A DNA stretch of 64,000 nt from Macrophomina tecta (taxonomy: Eukaryota; Ascomycota; Dothideomycetes; Botryosphaeriales; Botryosphaeriaceae). Every line of letters begins with the position of its first letter. Position 1 is the first letter of the stretch. The translations under genes and the position numbers were made by a program. Shown piece by piece: positions 1 to 10,714 of the stretch. The notes under the pieces are model-generated. The model was not told the origin of the DNA and made no database searches. It saw nothing but the letters and a program-made list of their open reading frames with translations. Where the stretch lies: assembly GCA_024180945.1 (NCBI GenBank), contig JAKSGN010000037.1, forward strand, positions 1,059,501 to 1,123,500. The letters run 5' to 3'.

Positions 1-30
1 CGCCCAGCTAAATCCGACACCTCCTTCGCC

Positions 31-1115
31 ATGGGAATGGTTCAAGACAACACACCAGGTGCGCACAAGCCCTTTCTCCTCCACTTCGCTCACCCACTCT
101 CACTAACGCAGCAGCAGCAGCCAAACTCAGCGGCCTCGGCATCCACATAGATGCCAAGCTCACCATCACCTGTCCAGGCAGGTGCCCGCTCGCCGCTCGA
201 GCCGATGAGAACAACCTTACCTCCGCAGCAGCCGCCAACAATCCGCTAGGCTCTGGCGTGCAGCAAGAAGGAGCATCCGCCGACGACGAGAGCAGCAACC
301 GCAAGCCAGGCGAGGTACTTATCGCAGCCGCGGTGCACACCCGCATCAACTACCAGATGAAGCCCGGCTACGAGGCCAGCTTCCGCGGCATCAGTCATGC
401 AGCTGCCATTGACAGCACCGTGGCGCCCTTCGGCAACAACTCAGAGGAGCCCCTCGGCGAAAGCATCTCCTCGTCGTTCAGCGCTATCCCCGCGTCCTTG
501 GGTAGCCGGCCGTCCCCCGGCGGCGGCGGCCCGGGCGTCCGCAGCATTACACATATCAATCGCACGGGCAAGAGCGACTGGCACTGCCTCAGGAAGGCGG
601 TCAAGAAGGTCTCGGGCGGCGAGGTGATGGGCGGGGGCCGGCTCGAGTGCCCCATCACGCCACAGCAGCTGGCGGCGGCGCGGGCCAGCGTCGCGCGCAA
701 GGAATTGGGGCGGCGGCAGAAGCAGGTGGCGCAGCAAGCGGCGGCTCGGCAGCGCAGGAGGCAGAAGTGCTTGGCGCGTGGCGGTACCGGGGAGGAGTTT
801 GAAAGGAGCGAGGCGAAGAGGGCAAGCGAGATGGGGAAGAGGAGAGATGCGAAGGTGGCGGATGAGATGGCGGCGCTGTTGGGAGGACTGGCGGTCGGGG
901 AGGGCGGGCGCGGACCGGAGCAGTTGCGGCAAGAGGAGAGGGCGAGAAGGAAGGCGAGGCGGCAGAGGCAGAAGACGAAGGCCGGGCAGAGGAGGGCGCG
1001 CGACCCGGTGGCCGATGTCATGGGAAATGTGGCTACCGAGTGCGATTCGGCGGCCGAGGCCCTGGGAAGTCTAGGACGTCTCGCTATTGGTGGAGGCGAG
1101 ATTGAAGAGGAGTAG
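31..1115 (+). CDS. Hypothetical basic, low-complexity protein (5' end uncertain)
   Basis: I do not recognise this protein. The main exon is open from about 112 to the TAG/G-rich end at 1115. Upstream, MGMVQDNTP at 31-58 joins it in frame across an intron with donor GTGCGC at 59, branch CTAAC at 103-107 and an acceptor in the CAG run ending 111-120. With acceptor 111 the product is 343 aa. The frame before position 31 stays open to the window edge, so the true start may lie outside. The N-terminal third is Ala/Asn-rich. The middle has a Gly run followed by INRTGKSDWHCLRKAVKKV. Residues from about 215 on are Arg/Lys/Glu/Ala-rich and likely helical or coiled-coil. No catalytic motif is visible. 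The strong codon bias and clean splice join support a real gene; its function is unknown. Confidence 0.55.
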
Positions 1116-2602
1116 GTGTTGGTCGTCGGGCCGCTCTGCTCTCTCTCTCTCTCGCCCTCGAGATTGGAGCGGGTGGGCTTTTGGGTCTTGCTGAGGGCGC
1201 GTTTACGACATGACTGTCACTGACATAGTGCTGGGACACGCTTTTCGGCTGCTTCTGCGCGATGCAAGCGTGGTAGCCTGGAATTCAATATGATTTCTTT
1301 TTTCCTGTACTTCTCTCCCGGAGTGTGAATTCGGTGGCCATGCAGGCGTCGTCGAGCTGGCCGGCGGCAGCGATTGGATGAGCACTGCAAGAACCGGAAT
1401 GAGGCTAGAGACGAGGGCCGAAGCATGCAGGCGGAGGAGAATGTTAAAGCAATGCCGGATAGAATGCTCTGCCGCCCAATTGGCGATTGTTCCGCTGCGG
1501 TGTTATGCAAATGCATCTATCTACCTGTTGCACGCAGCCGTGATAGGCCAATGGCCAGAAGCGGGGGAGGGCTTTGGGTCCCCGAAAAGACTGGAGCAGT
1601 GCGCGGATTAACCTCCTGTGCTGTGCGCCGGTGCGCGCCAGCTTCCACGTCAGCGATCGACGGCCCCCGCCCACCTCTCGAGCTGGGCCGGCGGCGGGGT
1701 GGTTGAGGGCTGCGGCCCTGCATTCGGGCGCACCCGCCGCATTTGACTCATCGAGCCGGCCGAGATCACGCAGAGCCGCAGCCGGGCGGGCGTTCGCGTG
1801 GGCAGGGCAGTGGTGCCGCGGCTGAGGCAATTGGCTAGTCGATGGGTTGCTGCTGGTCGCGCCATCTCCTGACGCGCTGGGGATGGGGATGGGGATGGGA
1901 TGGGGACGGGGAGGCAGATGGGATGGGCCCACCCCCGCAGGCCGATCTCGCGCCGAACCATTGGCTCGCGCGAATCACACCACAAGCTCACCACCTCCCC
2001 CGATCCGTCATTCCACCTGCCAGTCCGCCCGGCTTGCGTCAGATCCCTTGCCTGGCGTCACGCGACGACTGCAACCAGCAAATCAAGGTGCTGCCCCGGC
2101 GCCGAACCGCGCGGGCCTCCAATCAGCGCCGCCGCCGCCCTGGGCACGCGAGCTCCCAGCTTTCCCCGCATTTTCAGGACGGCACGCCAGCGCCAGCCGC
2201 ACCGGCCAGTGCCACGCCACCCCATCCTGATCCAGGCATGATCAGGGAAGGGGTGCAGCTTAATGGCGCGGAGCGACGCGGAATCAATCCTTCTCAGCCA
2301 GGTCCTTACCCCTCCTCAAATCGGCCCTGCTCGAGAGGGGCAGGCGAGGACCAGGTATATAGCTCTGCCCCAGCTGCCCCTCGCCGCATGCTCCCCTTCT
2401 TTCATCATCGCATCTGTGATCCAGACAATTGAAACACTTGCTCCCATCCACAAGCACTTCCGTCGCCTCCTTCAACTAAAGGAATCGACCCAGCCTCCTA
2501 TACAACCCACCCAACGTCTACCAGCTACATCTGGGCACTCGTCCTCCACCAGCTTACCTTTGCCCCCCCCCACCAACTCCACCAAGTACCAATACCGGCA
2601 AG
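1116..2602. other. Intergenic region with simple repeats and a TATA box
   Basis: No gene is supported here. The stretch holds a CT run (about 1136-1153), a GGGGAT tract (1879-1912) and a long C-rich segment. A TATATAG box at 2356-2362 and the pyrimidine-rich leader after it fit a promoter for the gene starting at 2603. Several open frames of 100-200 codons overlap on both strands but lack codon-bias or domain support. Confidence 0.5.
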
Positions 2603-3636
2603 ATGAGTGTCATGGCTTCCGCGGTGCCTGCTCAGAGCAATGCTCCGCACTGCACCCTCCTCCCCCGTCCCTTCGTAAGTGGCCGCTCCCTCACGCCATT
2701 CCTCCGCGATGTGGCCGCAATCTAGCGCCGCCTATCGTCGCCAACCGCCTCTGCTAACCACCCTCGCAGCCGACCAACACCTACAAGACCGGTGACCTCC
2801 TCCTCGACCCCCGAGACCCCAGCAGCACCCTCCTTCGCACCACGGCTCTCAGCCCGCGCGACCACGACGACACGCGCATGACGGCCTACTACAAAGACGT
2901 CGCCACCATCTCGCCCTCAACCGGCAACTTCGTCCGCTCGCTCGGCGGCGCGGCGCTGATCCGCCGCCCCCGCCGCCAGGGCACGCGCTTCTGCAGCATC
3001 TCGGCCGAGAAATCCAGCGTCCGCGCGCTCAAGGACCCCTTCGGCGCCTTCGAGAAGACGGTGCGCGCGCCCGAGGCGAGCGCCTGGCTGCTGCGCGCCG
3101 CCGAGCAGCACAAGCCCGTGTACTGGGTCGCCGCGGTGCGCGAGGTCACCAATGCCAGCTACGCGCACGCCGTCGCCAACGACGCCGGCAACGGCCTGCT
3201 GAGCGTGCGCCGGACCAGCTTCTCCGAGCAGCAGCACGCGCTCGAGGCCGAGGAAGACGAGAATGGCGATGTCGACGGCGAGGCCATGCGCCGGAAGATG
3301 CAGGCGCGCGGCGGGCACCGCCGCAGGGACTCGGCGTTCGAGGAGCCGACCTTCACCAAGACGGACGTGTTGGGCGCTGAGATCAGAGAGTGCAGGGTCA
3401 AGTTGGTCAAGGATGCGGCCATGAGTCCGAGTAGCCCGAATGCGACGAGGGGCGGCATGCCGAGGTGGCGCTGGACGTATATCTCGGTGAGGGACGAGCG
3501 TAAGGGCGGCGAGGAGGTGCAGTTGGCGGTGGGCTTGGGCGCGCCGCTGGACCAGGAGGAGGTTGCGGACTTGTGGGAGGAGGGCAACATTGACGAGGAA
3601 GAGGAGGAGGAGTGGGAGGAGGAGGATGATGAATAA
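2603..3636 (+). CDS. Fungal protein of unknown function with acidic C-terminus
   Basis: Two exons, 2603-2674 and 2770-3636, encode 312 aa. The 95-bp intron has donor GTAAGT, branch CTAAC (2754-2758) and acceptor GCAG, and it is phase 0. The start ATG lies about 245 bp after a TATATAG box. The N-terminal region contains TGDLLLDPRDPSSTLL. The central region contains KPVYWVAAVREVTNASYA, and later comes RWRWTYISVRDER. The last 15 residues are almost all Glu/Asp. The layout (a G-x-L-DP start and a central PVYxVxxVR strand) resembles a large family of fungal hypothetical proteins I have seen. A link to fungal gasdermin-like proteins crossed my mind but rests on no visible motif. No signal peptide or transmembrane helix is seen. 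Confidence 0.8.
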
Positions 3637-6183
3637 TGATTGGGCACGTGTCACGAGGCGTTGTTGATTTGGACTTTGGAGTTCCACCAGGGCGTCTTGA
3701 GTCTTCTTTTCCTCGACGATATGAGAAAATCTGTCTACCAGCAGCTGAGACGTGGCCACGTCTTCTTTTTGTACTACTTATTGAGGTGGTGGGAAGGTTT
3801 CGGGAGTCTTGGCGGGTTTTGCTCTATGAGAGAGAGGCTTTCTCATCCCAGTGTCGGGACTAAACTTGTAAATAACATATCAAACGATCGACGCTTCTTC
3901 TTGACTATGTCTCTACTTTTGCCATGCTGTTGCAGTATGATTGTTGTGCTCAGTCAAAAGAGGGCTTGCATTAGAGGAAGCTAGCTCACTCGGTTGAATA
4001 TCGCTGAATCCCCAACCCTCCACTGCTGTTCCTGTATTGCTTGTTTTGGTACAGGTAAGAATGTGGCAGGGCAGGCATAGATGCATTAATCAGGTCAATT
4101 GTGCATCGAGTTGCTGGTATACTCAGAATCGAAACAGCGGCGCCGATTCATTGGTTTGCACAGAGGTCTCTCGGGCCTGAACAGGCGCCACACACACGCC
4201 CTTCTGCCGCGGAAGACGACGTTGGTGTTTCGTTTACAGATTATAGATTATGACACAAACACCATCCATCGTCTGTTTTGAAAGGAGGCTTGGCGGCACT
4301 CTAGACTCTGCGCTACGGACGACGGCGTCGTCACGTCCACCCGACGAGCCGCACCATGACCTCTGGTGAGGGACTCCCTCGATGCTCCACCTGTTTGCAA
4401 GCGAGTAGGTCTATAGAAGCCTACCGCGGGGGGGCCTGGATGATGGTGCATGAGTGCTCAGGCTGCCTACGCAGAGTGGGTCAAAATCCCAGATCCGGGC
4501 GCCGTGCCGCGCCGCGCCGACCCTTCCACTAGTTCGGCACGAGACTAGGTAAAACATATGCGCCCATCCAAGCTGCCGTGCGGAAAGGATAATTCCGCTC
4601 CCGAAGATTTCGTATACATCCCGAGACTGGCACGGATCGCCTTCGACCGTTGCGTAGAAGTGTTGTGCAGCGCACTGTAGCAGCGCTGTTGCAGGAGCCG
4701 CTGCACCACAGGAGCTCTACTGCGGGCTGGCAGTCACAGAGTCAACTGCCGCCAGAGACGACACGTGATAACGTACACAATGGATCTCTACTTCCTTGCT
4801 CGGGCGCGCAAGGGCCGAGCCACATGCCGTGTAGTTACTGAACGAGCATGGTGTGCAATCACGGCGGGGGTTCCCCTTACTCCGGTCCCACAGACCCCTT
4901 CTCGGTCCGAAACGAGACTACCACATCCACCCCCGCAGCCGGACTCGGGCTCGGGTAGGCGGCGGGGACCGATGTGCGTACGACATGTGCGGATATCTGT
5001 CGGACATTTGGGCGTGCGAGGAGACTGCTGATAGCGCATTATTTCCCGAAACAAAAACGAGTGAAGAGGCGATCTACGATGATTATGGCCCGATCCTCCG
5101 TGCTTGCACGGGTCTCAAGTCGTCTTGGCTCATCTGGCTGCTCACCATGACGATACGGAAGCGGCATCCTGAGTCAGTGGAAGCAGCCATCTTCAGGGTC
5201 GGATTTGCCCTGCGGCGGAATGCGTGGCGGTGTGTCTTGAAGTACGACGACGCCAGCAGTAGGCTACTTGGCATGTGAAGAATGCTAGGCTGATCTCACT
5301 ATTGCCGTAAATAGTTAGACTCCCTTCGAAGGGCGCCACTCACAGCTGTTGAGAGCTTCGAGCATACAAGGCTTCTCGCCTTTGTCTGGTTAGATGAAAA
5401 TCCGTGACGTTCAGGTTGCACACCTGCTCCGTTCGAAGTGGGTTTGCCTCTTTTTGCCCAAAGTACTTGCAAGCGTGTAGGAATTGCTCGTAGAAAAACT
5501 TGTCGCTCCTGCCACTCAGCGAAATCTCAAACGGCAGAAACAAGGGTCAAGCCGCTAGCTCCCGGCACTATGCTACGAAGAGTAGTTGTGATGCCTCCAG
5601 CGCCCCGCCAAGGTGGCTCACCACTGCAGCTGCAACGCTCATTTGAGACCAAGGCTAAAATCTATTGCCGGGACAGAAATACGTAGAGAGACGTGTGTAG
5701 ACCGACATTGCCTACTTCCTTAATGCTCTTTTCTTTTCCAGAATCCCGTCAACGCGCAGATTTTTCAAGTAAGCGGTCAGAAGAGCGAAGTTCTCTAATA
5801 TCCAGGTCCTGATCGGGGTGAGCTGGGGGGGAAAAGAAATCTCAAAGAGAATCCCCGAGCTTGGTTCGGCAATCTGCCGGAACTTTCTGTTCCGTTTCAA
5901 GCCCATGTGCCTTCTGTTACCACTGGTCTTCCAAACGATTGTATCAGACACCGTTCCATCAACGTAATGCTTTCTTCAACCGAGCGCCAAGAGCAGCGGA
6001 TGTTGTCCCGAAGGCACCCTGATTACACCATTGTGGCAGACACAGGACCATAGCAACGACGCTCTTTGACCCAAGTGCCAAGGCAATGGTGAGCATTGTC
6101 TAAACCGAACCCTGCAGGGACGGCACCAGAAACCGCAGATGCCGTGATGTCAATTCATAGAAGAATTATCTCTTAGCGAATGG
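3637..6183. other. Intergenic region, no gene supported
   Basis: The first 350 bp are AT-richer and fit the 3' UTR of the upstream gene. The rest has no open frame with splice signals, a domain or a consistent codon bias. The longest frame, 141 codons at 4853-5278, is Arg-rich with no recognisable motif and looks like chance. Confidence 0.4.
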
Positions 6184-6189
6184 TATAAA
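6184..6189 (+). promoter_or_regulatory. TATA box of the pectate lyase gene
   Basis: TATAAA lies 139 bp upstream of the pectate lyase ATG. It is followed by a pyrimidine-rich leader, the usual layout of a strongly expressed fungal secreted-enzyme gene. Confidence 0.5.
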
Positions 6190-6327
6190 GAGCGGTGGGA
6201 TATCCATCATTGAGCTCATCACCAACCCACAATTACTTTCGTTCTACAATCCTCTCGTTTACACAACGGATCACTGATCTACCACATTCGCTCTTACCAA
6301 AGATCCTGTCTGCCAACCATCTACAAC

Positions 6328-7107
6328 ATGCAGTTCAAGTACGCCGCTCTCGCTGCCGCCCTGGCCGCCGTCGGCTCCACGCAGAGCCTCCCCATCCCCG
6401 CCTCCCGCGGAGTTGATCCCAACAAGGGCCAAAGGATCGTCAAGCCCGGCAATCCTTTCGACGGCGGGATGAAGGAGTTTGGCCGCGGTGCCGTCTGCAA
6501 CGACAAGGCCGACACTGGCGTCAGGAACGCCGTCTTCGTCATCGAGGACGGCGGTGTTCTGCGCAACGCCATCATCGGCGCCGACGCCGTCGAGGGCATC
6601 CACTGCGAGGGCAAGTGCACCATCGAGAACGTCTGGTTCCGCGACGTGTGCGAGGACGCCATCACGCTGAAGGGCAACGGCCCTTACACCATCACTGGCG
6701 GCGGCGCCCAGAACGCCGTCGACAAGGTCATCCAGCACAACGGCAAGGGCGAGCTGCGCATCTCAAACTACCAGGTCAACAACGTCGGCAAGCTGTTCCG
6801 TACCTGCGGCAACTGCAGCAACAACGGCGGCCCGCGCAGCCTCGTCGCCACCGGCATCAGGGCCTTCGGCGTCACCAGCGACCTCATCGGCATCAACTCC
6901 AACTACGGCGACAAGGCCTCCATCACCGGCTCCTGCGGCAACACCAAGACGGTCTGTCAGGAATATATCGGCATCCAGAAGGGCGCCAACGGCGGGAAGG
7001 ACAGCGAGAAGAGGGTCCCGCCTGTCGGCGCTTGCACCGCAGACATCCCAATAATAAATAAATACATAATATTGACATATTCTTATGTATTCATTGGCAG
7101 ATCCTAA
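6328..7107 (+). CDS. PL3 pectate lyase with transposon-derived C-terminus
   Basis: A secreted pectate lyase of polysaccharide lyase family 3, which cleaves polygalacturonate by Ca-dependent beta-elimination and lets the fungus degrade plant pectin. Residues 1-20 form a signal peptide (MQFKYAALAAALAAVGSTQS). Family hallmarks follow: GIHCEGKCTIENVWFRDVCE, then EDAITLKG, then FRTCGNCSNNGG, with the regular Cys pattern. The frame has no intron. After Thr237 (codon ending 7038) it runs into a hAT transposon at 7040, which replaces the native end with about 22 foreign residues and a stop at 7107. The native last codons lie beyond the transposon at 9772-9807. Only the extreme C-terminus, including one Cys, is lost, so activity could be reduced rather than abolished. 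Family assignment is firm; activity of this allele is unknown. Confidence 0.92.
   Translation: MQFKYAALAAALAAVGSTQSLPIPASRGVDPNKGQRIVKPGNPFDGGMKEFGRGAVCNDKADTGVRNAVFVIEDGGVLRNAIIGADAVEGIHCEGKCTIENVWFRDVCEDAITLKGNGPYTITGGGAQNAVDKVIQHNGKGELRISNYQVNNVGKLFRTCGNCSNNGGPRSLVATGIRAFGVTSDLIGINSNYGDKASITGSCGNTKTVCQEYIGIQKGANGGKDSEKRVPPVGACTADIPIINKYIILTYSYVFIGRS
7032..7039 (+). repeat. Target-site duplication, left copy (hAT-1)
   Basis: TTGCACCG lies directly before the transposon end. The identical 8 bp occur at 9765-9772. Eight base pairs is the hAT-family duplication length. Confidence 0.95.
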
Positions 7108-9764
7108 TATTATTATCGATTGCTAAGCTTATCAATAATTATTAATATAAAACTGAAGCGCCATGCATGTCGTCGTTGCCGCCAGCAATATCCATGACCT
7201 TACCATCTACTGCCACGTAGACTTTGCGGACCAAGTCATTCTTCACCCAGTTGCTCAGGCATTGAAGCTTCTCGATAGTATCAGGCGAGAGCCGTGCCCT
7301 GTCCCAAGAAATTGTCCGCCTTGCGCAAGAGAATACCCGTTCCGGATCGTCGGACATCGCCGGCACACTTAGTATGTCAATGGCCAATTGGTGTAAACGT
7401 GGATACTCAATCCTCTGTTCTTCTCGACACCACCATTCAAGCGGTGTTTTGGTCGTCATAGGTCTTGGCGGAGAATTGACGAATTTTTCGAATTCAACCT
7501 CATCTCCGGGTTCATCCAAGACACTCATTGACTGCTTGATACGCTCGTACGGTGTTACTTCCCGTCGTTCGTCGTTCAGCCGAGCCGCGGACTCCGACGG
7601 GAGTGGCCGGTCCTTGTACTTCGCCCAATGCTGCCGTGCACCAGCAATAGCGGTCTGCCTCCATTCCTCTGCCCAGTGGCGGTCAAGGTACCTCCGGCGC
7701 TTTTCTGGATGGAGCAATAATGCCGTGGCATATATTGGGTTTCTGTCACTCTCTTCATAATACTTCGAGAGAACCCACCAACCCATGTGAATGGAATGAA
7801 CCATACGCGCGTTGCTGGCGTATTTGCCCTGCTTTAACATCAGTCCAGGTCTGGTAATCGATCGAGCCGTCCATGGCTTACCTTGGCATTCTCAAACTGC
7901 ATGAAAAGAATATCCATATTCTCTAGCACCTGATCTATTGATGCCCACTCCATTTGCTGCTCCAAGGTCGCTTGGTAAAACGGCTGCAAGAACTCGTGAG
8001 TCATTTTGAGTACTTGCCAATCATCATGTGTGAGGATGTCGTCTTCCAGCTCGTTGTGGTATTGGTTGAGGAATATTGACAATGGACCCTCTTGGCTGAT
8101 AGCCGCATCAAGCAACTTGAACCATGAGTTCCAACGGGTGATATTGTCAATTCCAAGCGCCTTTTCTGCAATGTCATCCCATGCATCGTTGCGCACTGTG
8201 GAATTACGGATGAACACCGCAATGTTGTGGAGTTTACCCATTGGGCCGATGCTCCGCCAGCCGGCAGTGTCATGGCGTTTCTTGCGCCTGTCGTGACTCT
8301 TGTGACAAGTGTTCGACTGAATTTGGTCGTGTAACGCGTCCGCAACTGTTACATCATTTACCTCGTGTTGCGCCTGCGCAATTGCGGCCTGCAGAGCGTC
8401 CTCACTAGTTGCAAAGAGAAAGGCTTGAAGGGACAAGTTAATGATGTGGCCGGCACACCGCGTTCGAGAGGACACTGGGTCAAGTGTAAGGCCGTACTCT
8501 TGCGACAGCTCAACAGCAAGTTGGCGGAGACAGGTGTCATTCTTTGCGTCATTGTCCCCAGTGAAGTAGCCGATTCGGGGCGCTAAGTGGTACTGTCGGA
8601 TAATCGTCATCAAGTGAGGTGCCATAGCCGTGCCGGCGTGAGAGCGGCGGAGGTTTGGTAGCCCTAGCAATGCTTTCCGAGGTTTGTAGGCCTCGTCAAC
8701 CCATTGGGCGTGAACAGCGATATAGGCCTTCCGCTGAGGAGAAGACCATACGTCCATAGCAATGTGTACGAGGCTCCGGGCACGTTCTAGCCATTCCTTT
8801 ACGGATTGTTGATGCGCATCGTAGGCCCTATCCAAGTCCGCCGCAACTGTGCTACCGGAATCAGTTAGGAACTCTTCAACGGCAGGGTTTATCGCGGCCA
8901 GAAGTGCCTGGTATTCCGGCCAGGTTACGAAGTTGAGCGGTAAATGTTTATGTGCGGATAGCAACATCTGTGCCTCTCGAAAGGCATCGACATTGATTAC
9001 ACTCCGTAGAGTGTTCATCTCATTCTCCCTGACTTGCTGCAGCCGCTTGCCGGTTGTTCTTGCGAAGGCATTTTCGATGGCTAGTTGGCGCCTGTTTTGA
9101 GATTTTGAATCCTCTCGAACAAGTATGTGATGAGCCTTCTCGAGATGATAGCGTGCGTTGCCAGATATGTGGGTTGACCAGGATGGATTGCGACAACGCG
9201 TGCAGTAGTGAAGTAATTTCCCGCTCATAGTACGTGGCTCGTCGCCTTGAGCTTCTCGAAAGTGATCCCATGTTGATGTGGCTCTCAGTTTCCGTCTCTT
9301 GACCGTATGCTGAGCTGACGATGCCTCGGGTTCTGACAGTGTGCTGGCAACTTGTGAGGCACTGTCAGAGGGTACCACGGAGGAAGAACTTGACGGGGCA
9401 TTGGATTGGGGCAGTGAGGATATGTTGACGTCCATTGTCGTGTGTAGAGATATGTCGCTGATGTATTACGAACTGCGTACTTGCAACGTGACGGGTATGG
9501 CGAGGCAGCAGTTTCGGTTGCTAGGAGTTACAAACATTGGAGTTCACCTCCTATCTAGAGGCCTGATAAGCAGTAATATGCGTACAAGACTGCAATTTAA
9601 TCTGAAACACTCTGGGGGAATTGGCGCTGGAAAATAGTGGGCCTATATTATTAATAGTTAACAATATATATTTATTGGCAGCGTCTATATTATTATCCTT
9701 ATGGAAAAGCTTAACAATAAATATGCCCTTAATAATAAATATATATTTATTACTGGGATGTCTG
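7040..9764 (-). mobile_element. Complete hAT transposon (hAT-1) inside the pectate lyase gene
   Basis: The element is 2725 bp. Both ends carry the inverted repeat CAGACATCCCARTAATAAAT, and the flanking 8-bp duplication TTGCACCG is perfect. The outer 100 bp on each side are AT-rich. One transposase gene on the minus strand fills the interior with no internal stop. A perfect TSD, well-matched ends and an open transposase together point to a recent, possibly still active insertion. Confidence 0.95.
7142..9435 (-). CDS. hAT transposase, apparently intact
   Basis: Two exons on the minus strand (9435-7882 and 7828-7142) give 746 aa. The 53-bp intron has donor GTAAGC and acceptor CAG and joins ENAK to GKYASNARM in phase 0. 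A BED zinc finger spans about residues 55-105 (C78, C81, H97, H102). The RNase-H-like catalytic core has Asp228 in AMDVWSS, Asp294 in TGDNDAKND, and Glu681 in SDDPERVFS. The C-terminal dimerisation domain covers the last 100 or so residues (YPRLHQLAIDILSVPAMSD). All three catalytic acids are present and the frame is open. The broken transposase at 60393-62504 belongs to the same subfamily and has its intron at the equivalent place. The enzyme excises and inserts the element via its terminal repeats. Confidence 0.93.
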
Positions 9765-9807
9765 TTGCACCGGCCAGGGCGGTCTCGCCAAGCTACCTTC
9801 CTGCTAG
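9765..9807 (+). pseudogene. Displaced 3' end of the pectate lyase gene
   Basis: The second TSD copy (9765-9772) is followed by codons that continue the lyase frame: GQGGLAKLPSC and then TAG at 9805-9807. The pre-insertion gene would have ended here at 248 aa, which suits PL3 enzymes. The GC-rich stretch after it is probably the old 3' UTR. Confidence 0.88.
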
Positions 9808-10714
9808 ACGCCTCGCGGAATCTTGCGCTGAGTATGGGATGGGAGGAATGGATTGACCGCCTCAGTTTGGGATCCGTGCGAACAGTCGGGAACTTCGCAA
9901 CTGCCTCATCCGTCAAGAGGTGTGGGCCCCTGCCGGACAGGATGAAACGCGTTTATGTACATGTCGGTCTTTGGCGTTGATTTTTTTTGTTGGTTTTGAT
10001 GTTTGGATTTCTCGCTCGGAGTTTCGCTGTAAGTTTTCATTTAGCTCGTAGAATGAAGACTTGTGGGTCTGATGCATTCCTTCGATGACCGTGCATATGT
10101 AAGCATGCCATGCAATCAGTTCGCACAACTTGATCAGCCTCACCTCTAAACCATCTCAGTCCATGGCTTTCGCCACTTTTTGCCAAATGCTCAGTTATGT
10201 CGTCGTTCAAGGTGTCAAAACTCACCGTTGTATGACGTTCCACAAATTCCGCCCTTGCCTGCAGGCATGCATGATTCTCTAGTATCTTCGTAGCAGGAGC
10301 ACAATACGACACCCAGGCTGTTCGGATCCTGATTATTTTCAACATCGGGCCTCCTTGTGACGATAGTTATGGAGACCATACACAGCCTACCCACAACACA
10401 AATATGGGACATGGACGGAACTGCAAGACTTGTGTGCAGGAAGCCGCTACGTAAGGCTGCACTGAAATCATGATACCACTCACATCCACGAATAACGCTG
10501 CATTGTGTTTGCATTTATAACTAATTGAAAGCTGTCAAGCCGTTGGTGGAGCACCACACGAAGTTGGACACTACAAGTGCTAACAGGAGGACGTCATTAA
10601 CATTGGCTCTCGAACGCCTATATTGGTCATCAGGCCACTTAAGTCCCATCTAGAGTATTTGACATGGTCCCTTTGGGCTGGCATAAATACATTATATACA
10701 ACAAGCCAGCCTTC
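9808..10714. other. Intergenic region, no gene supported
   Basis: This spans the former 3' UTR of the pectate lyase and the 3' flank of the arylsulfotransferase-like gene, which is transcribed towards it. A T8 run lies near 9980. No coding signal was found. Confidence 0.4.

Noticed and set aside
395..1021. Long minus-strand frames opposite the first gene
   Set aside because: They mirror GC-rich codon bias of the plus-strand gene. No splice signals or domain composition.
1444..2241. Overlapping frames of 80-160 codons on both strands
   Set aside because: GC-rich promoter-like sequence with several equally long frames and no domain; none stands out.
4853..5278. 141-codon frame in the gap before the pectate lyase
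   Set aside because: Arg-rich random composition, no motif, no promoter or splice context.
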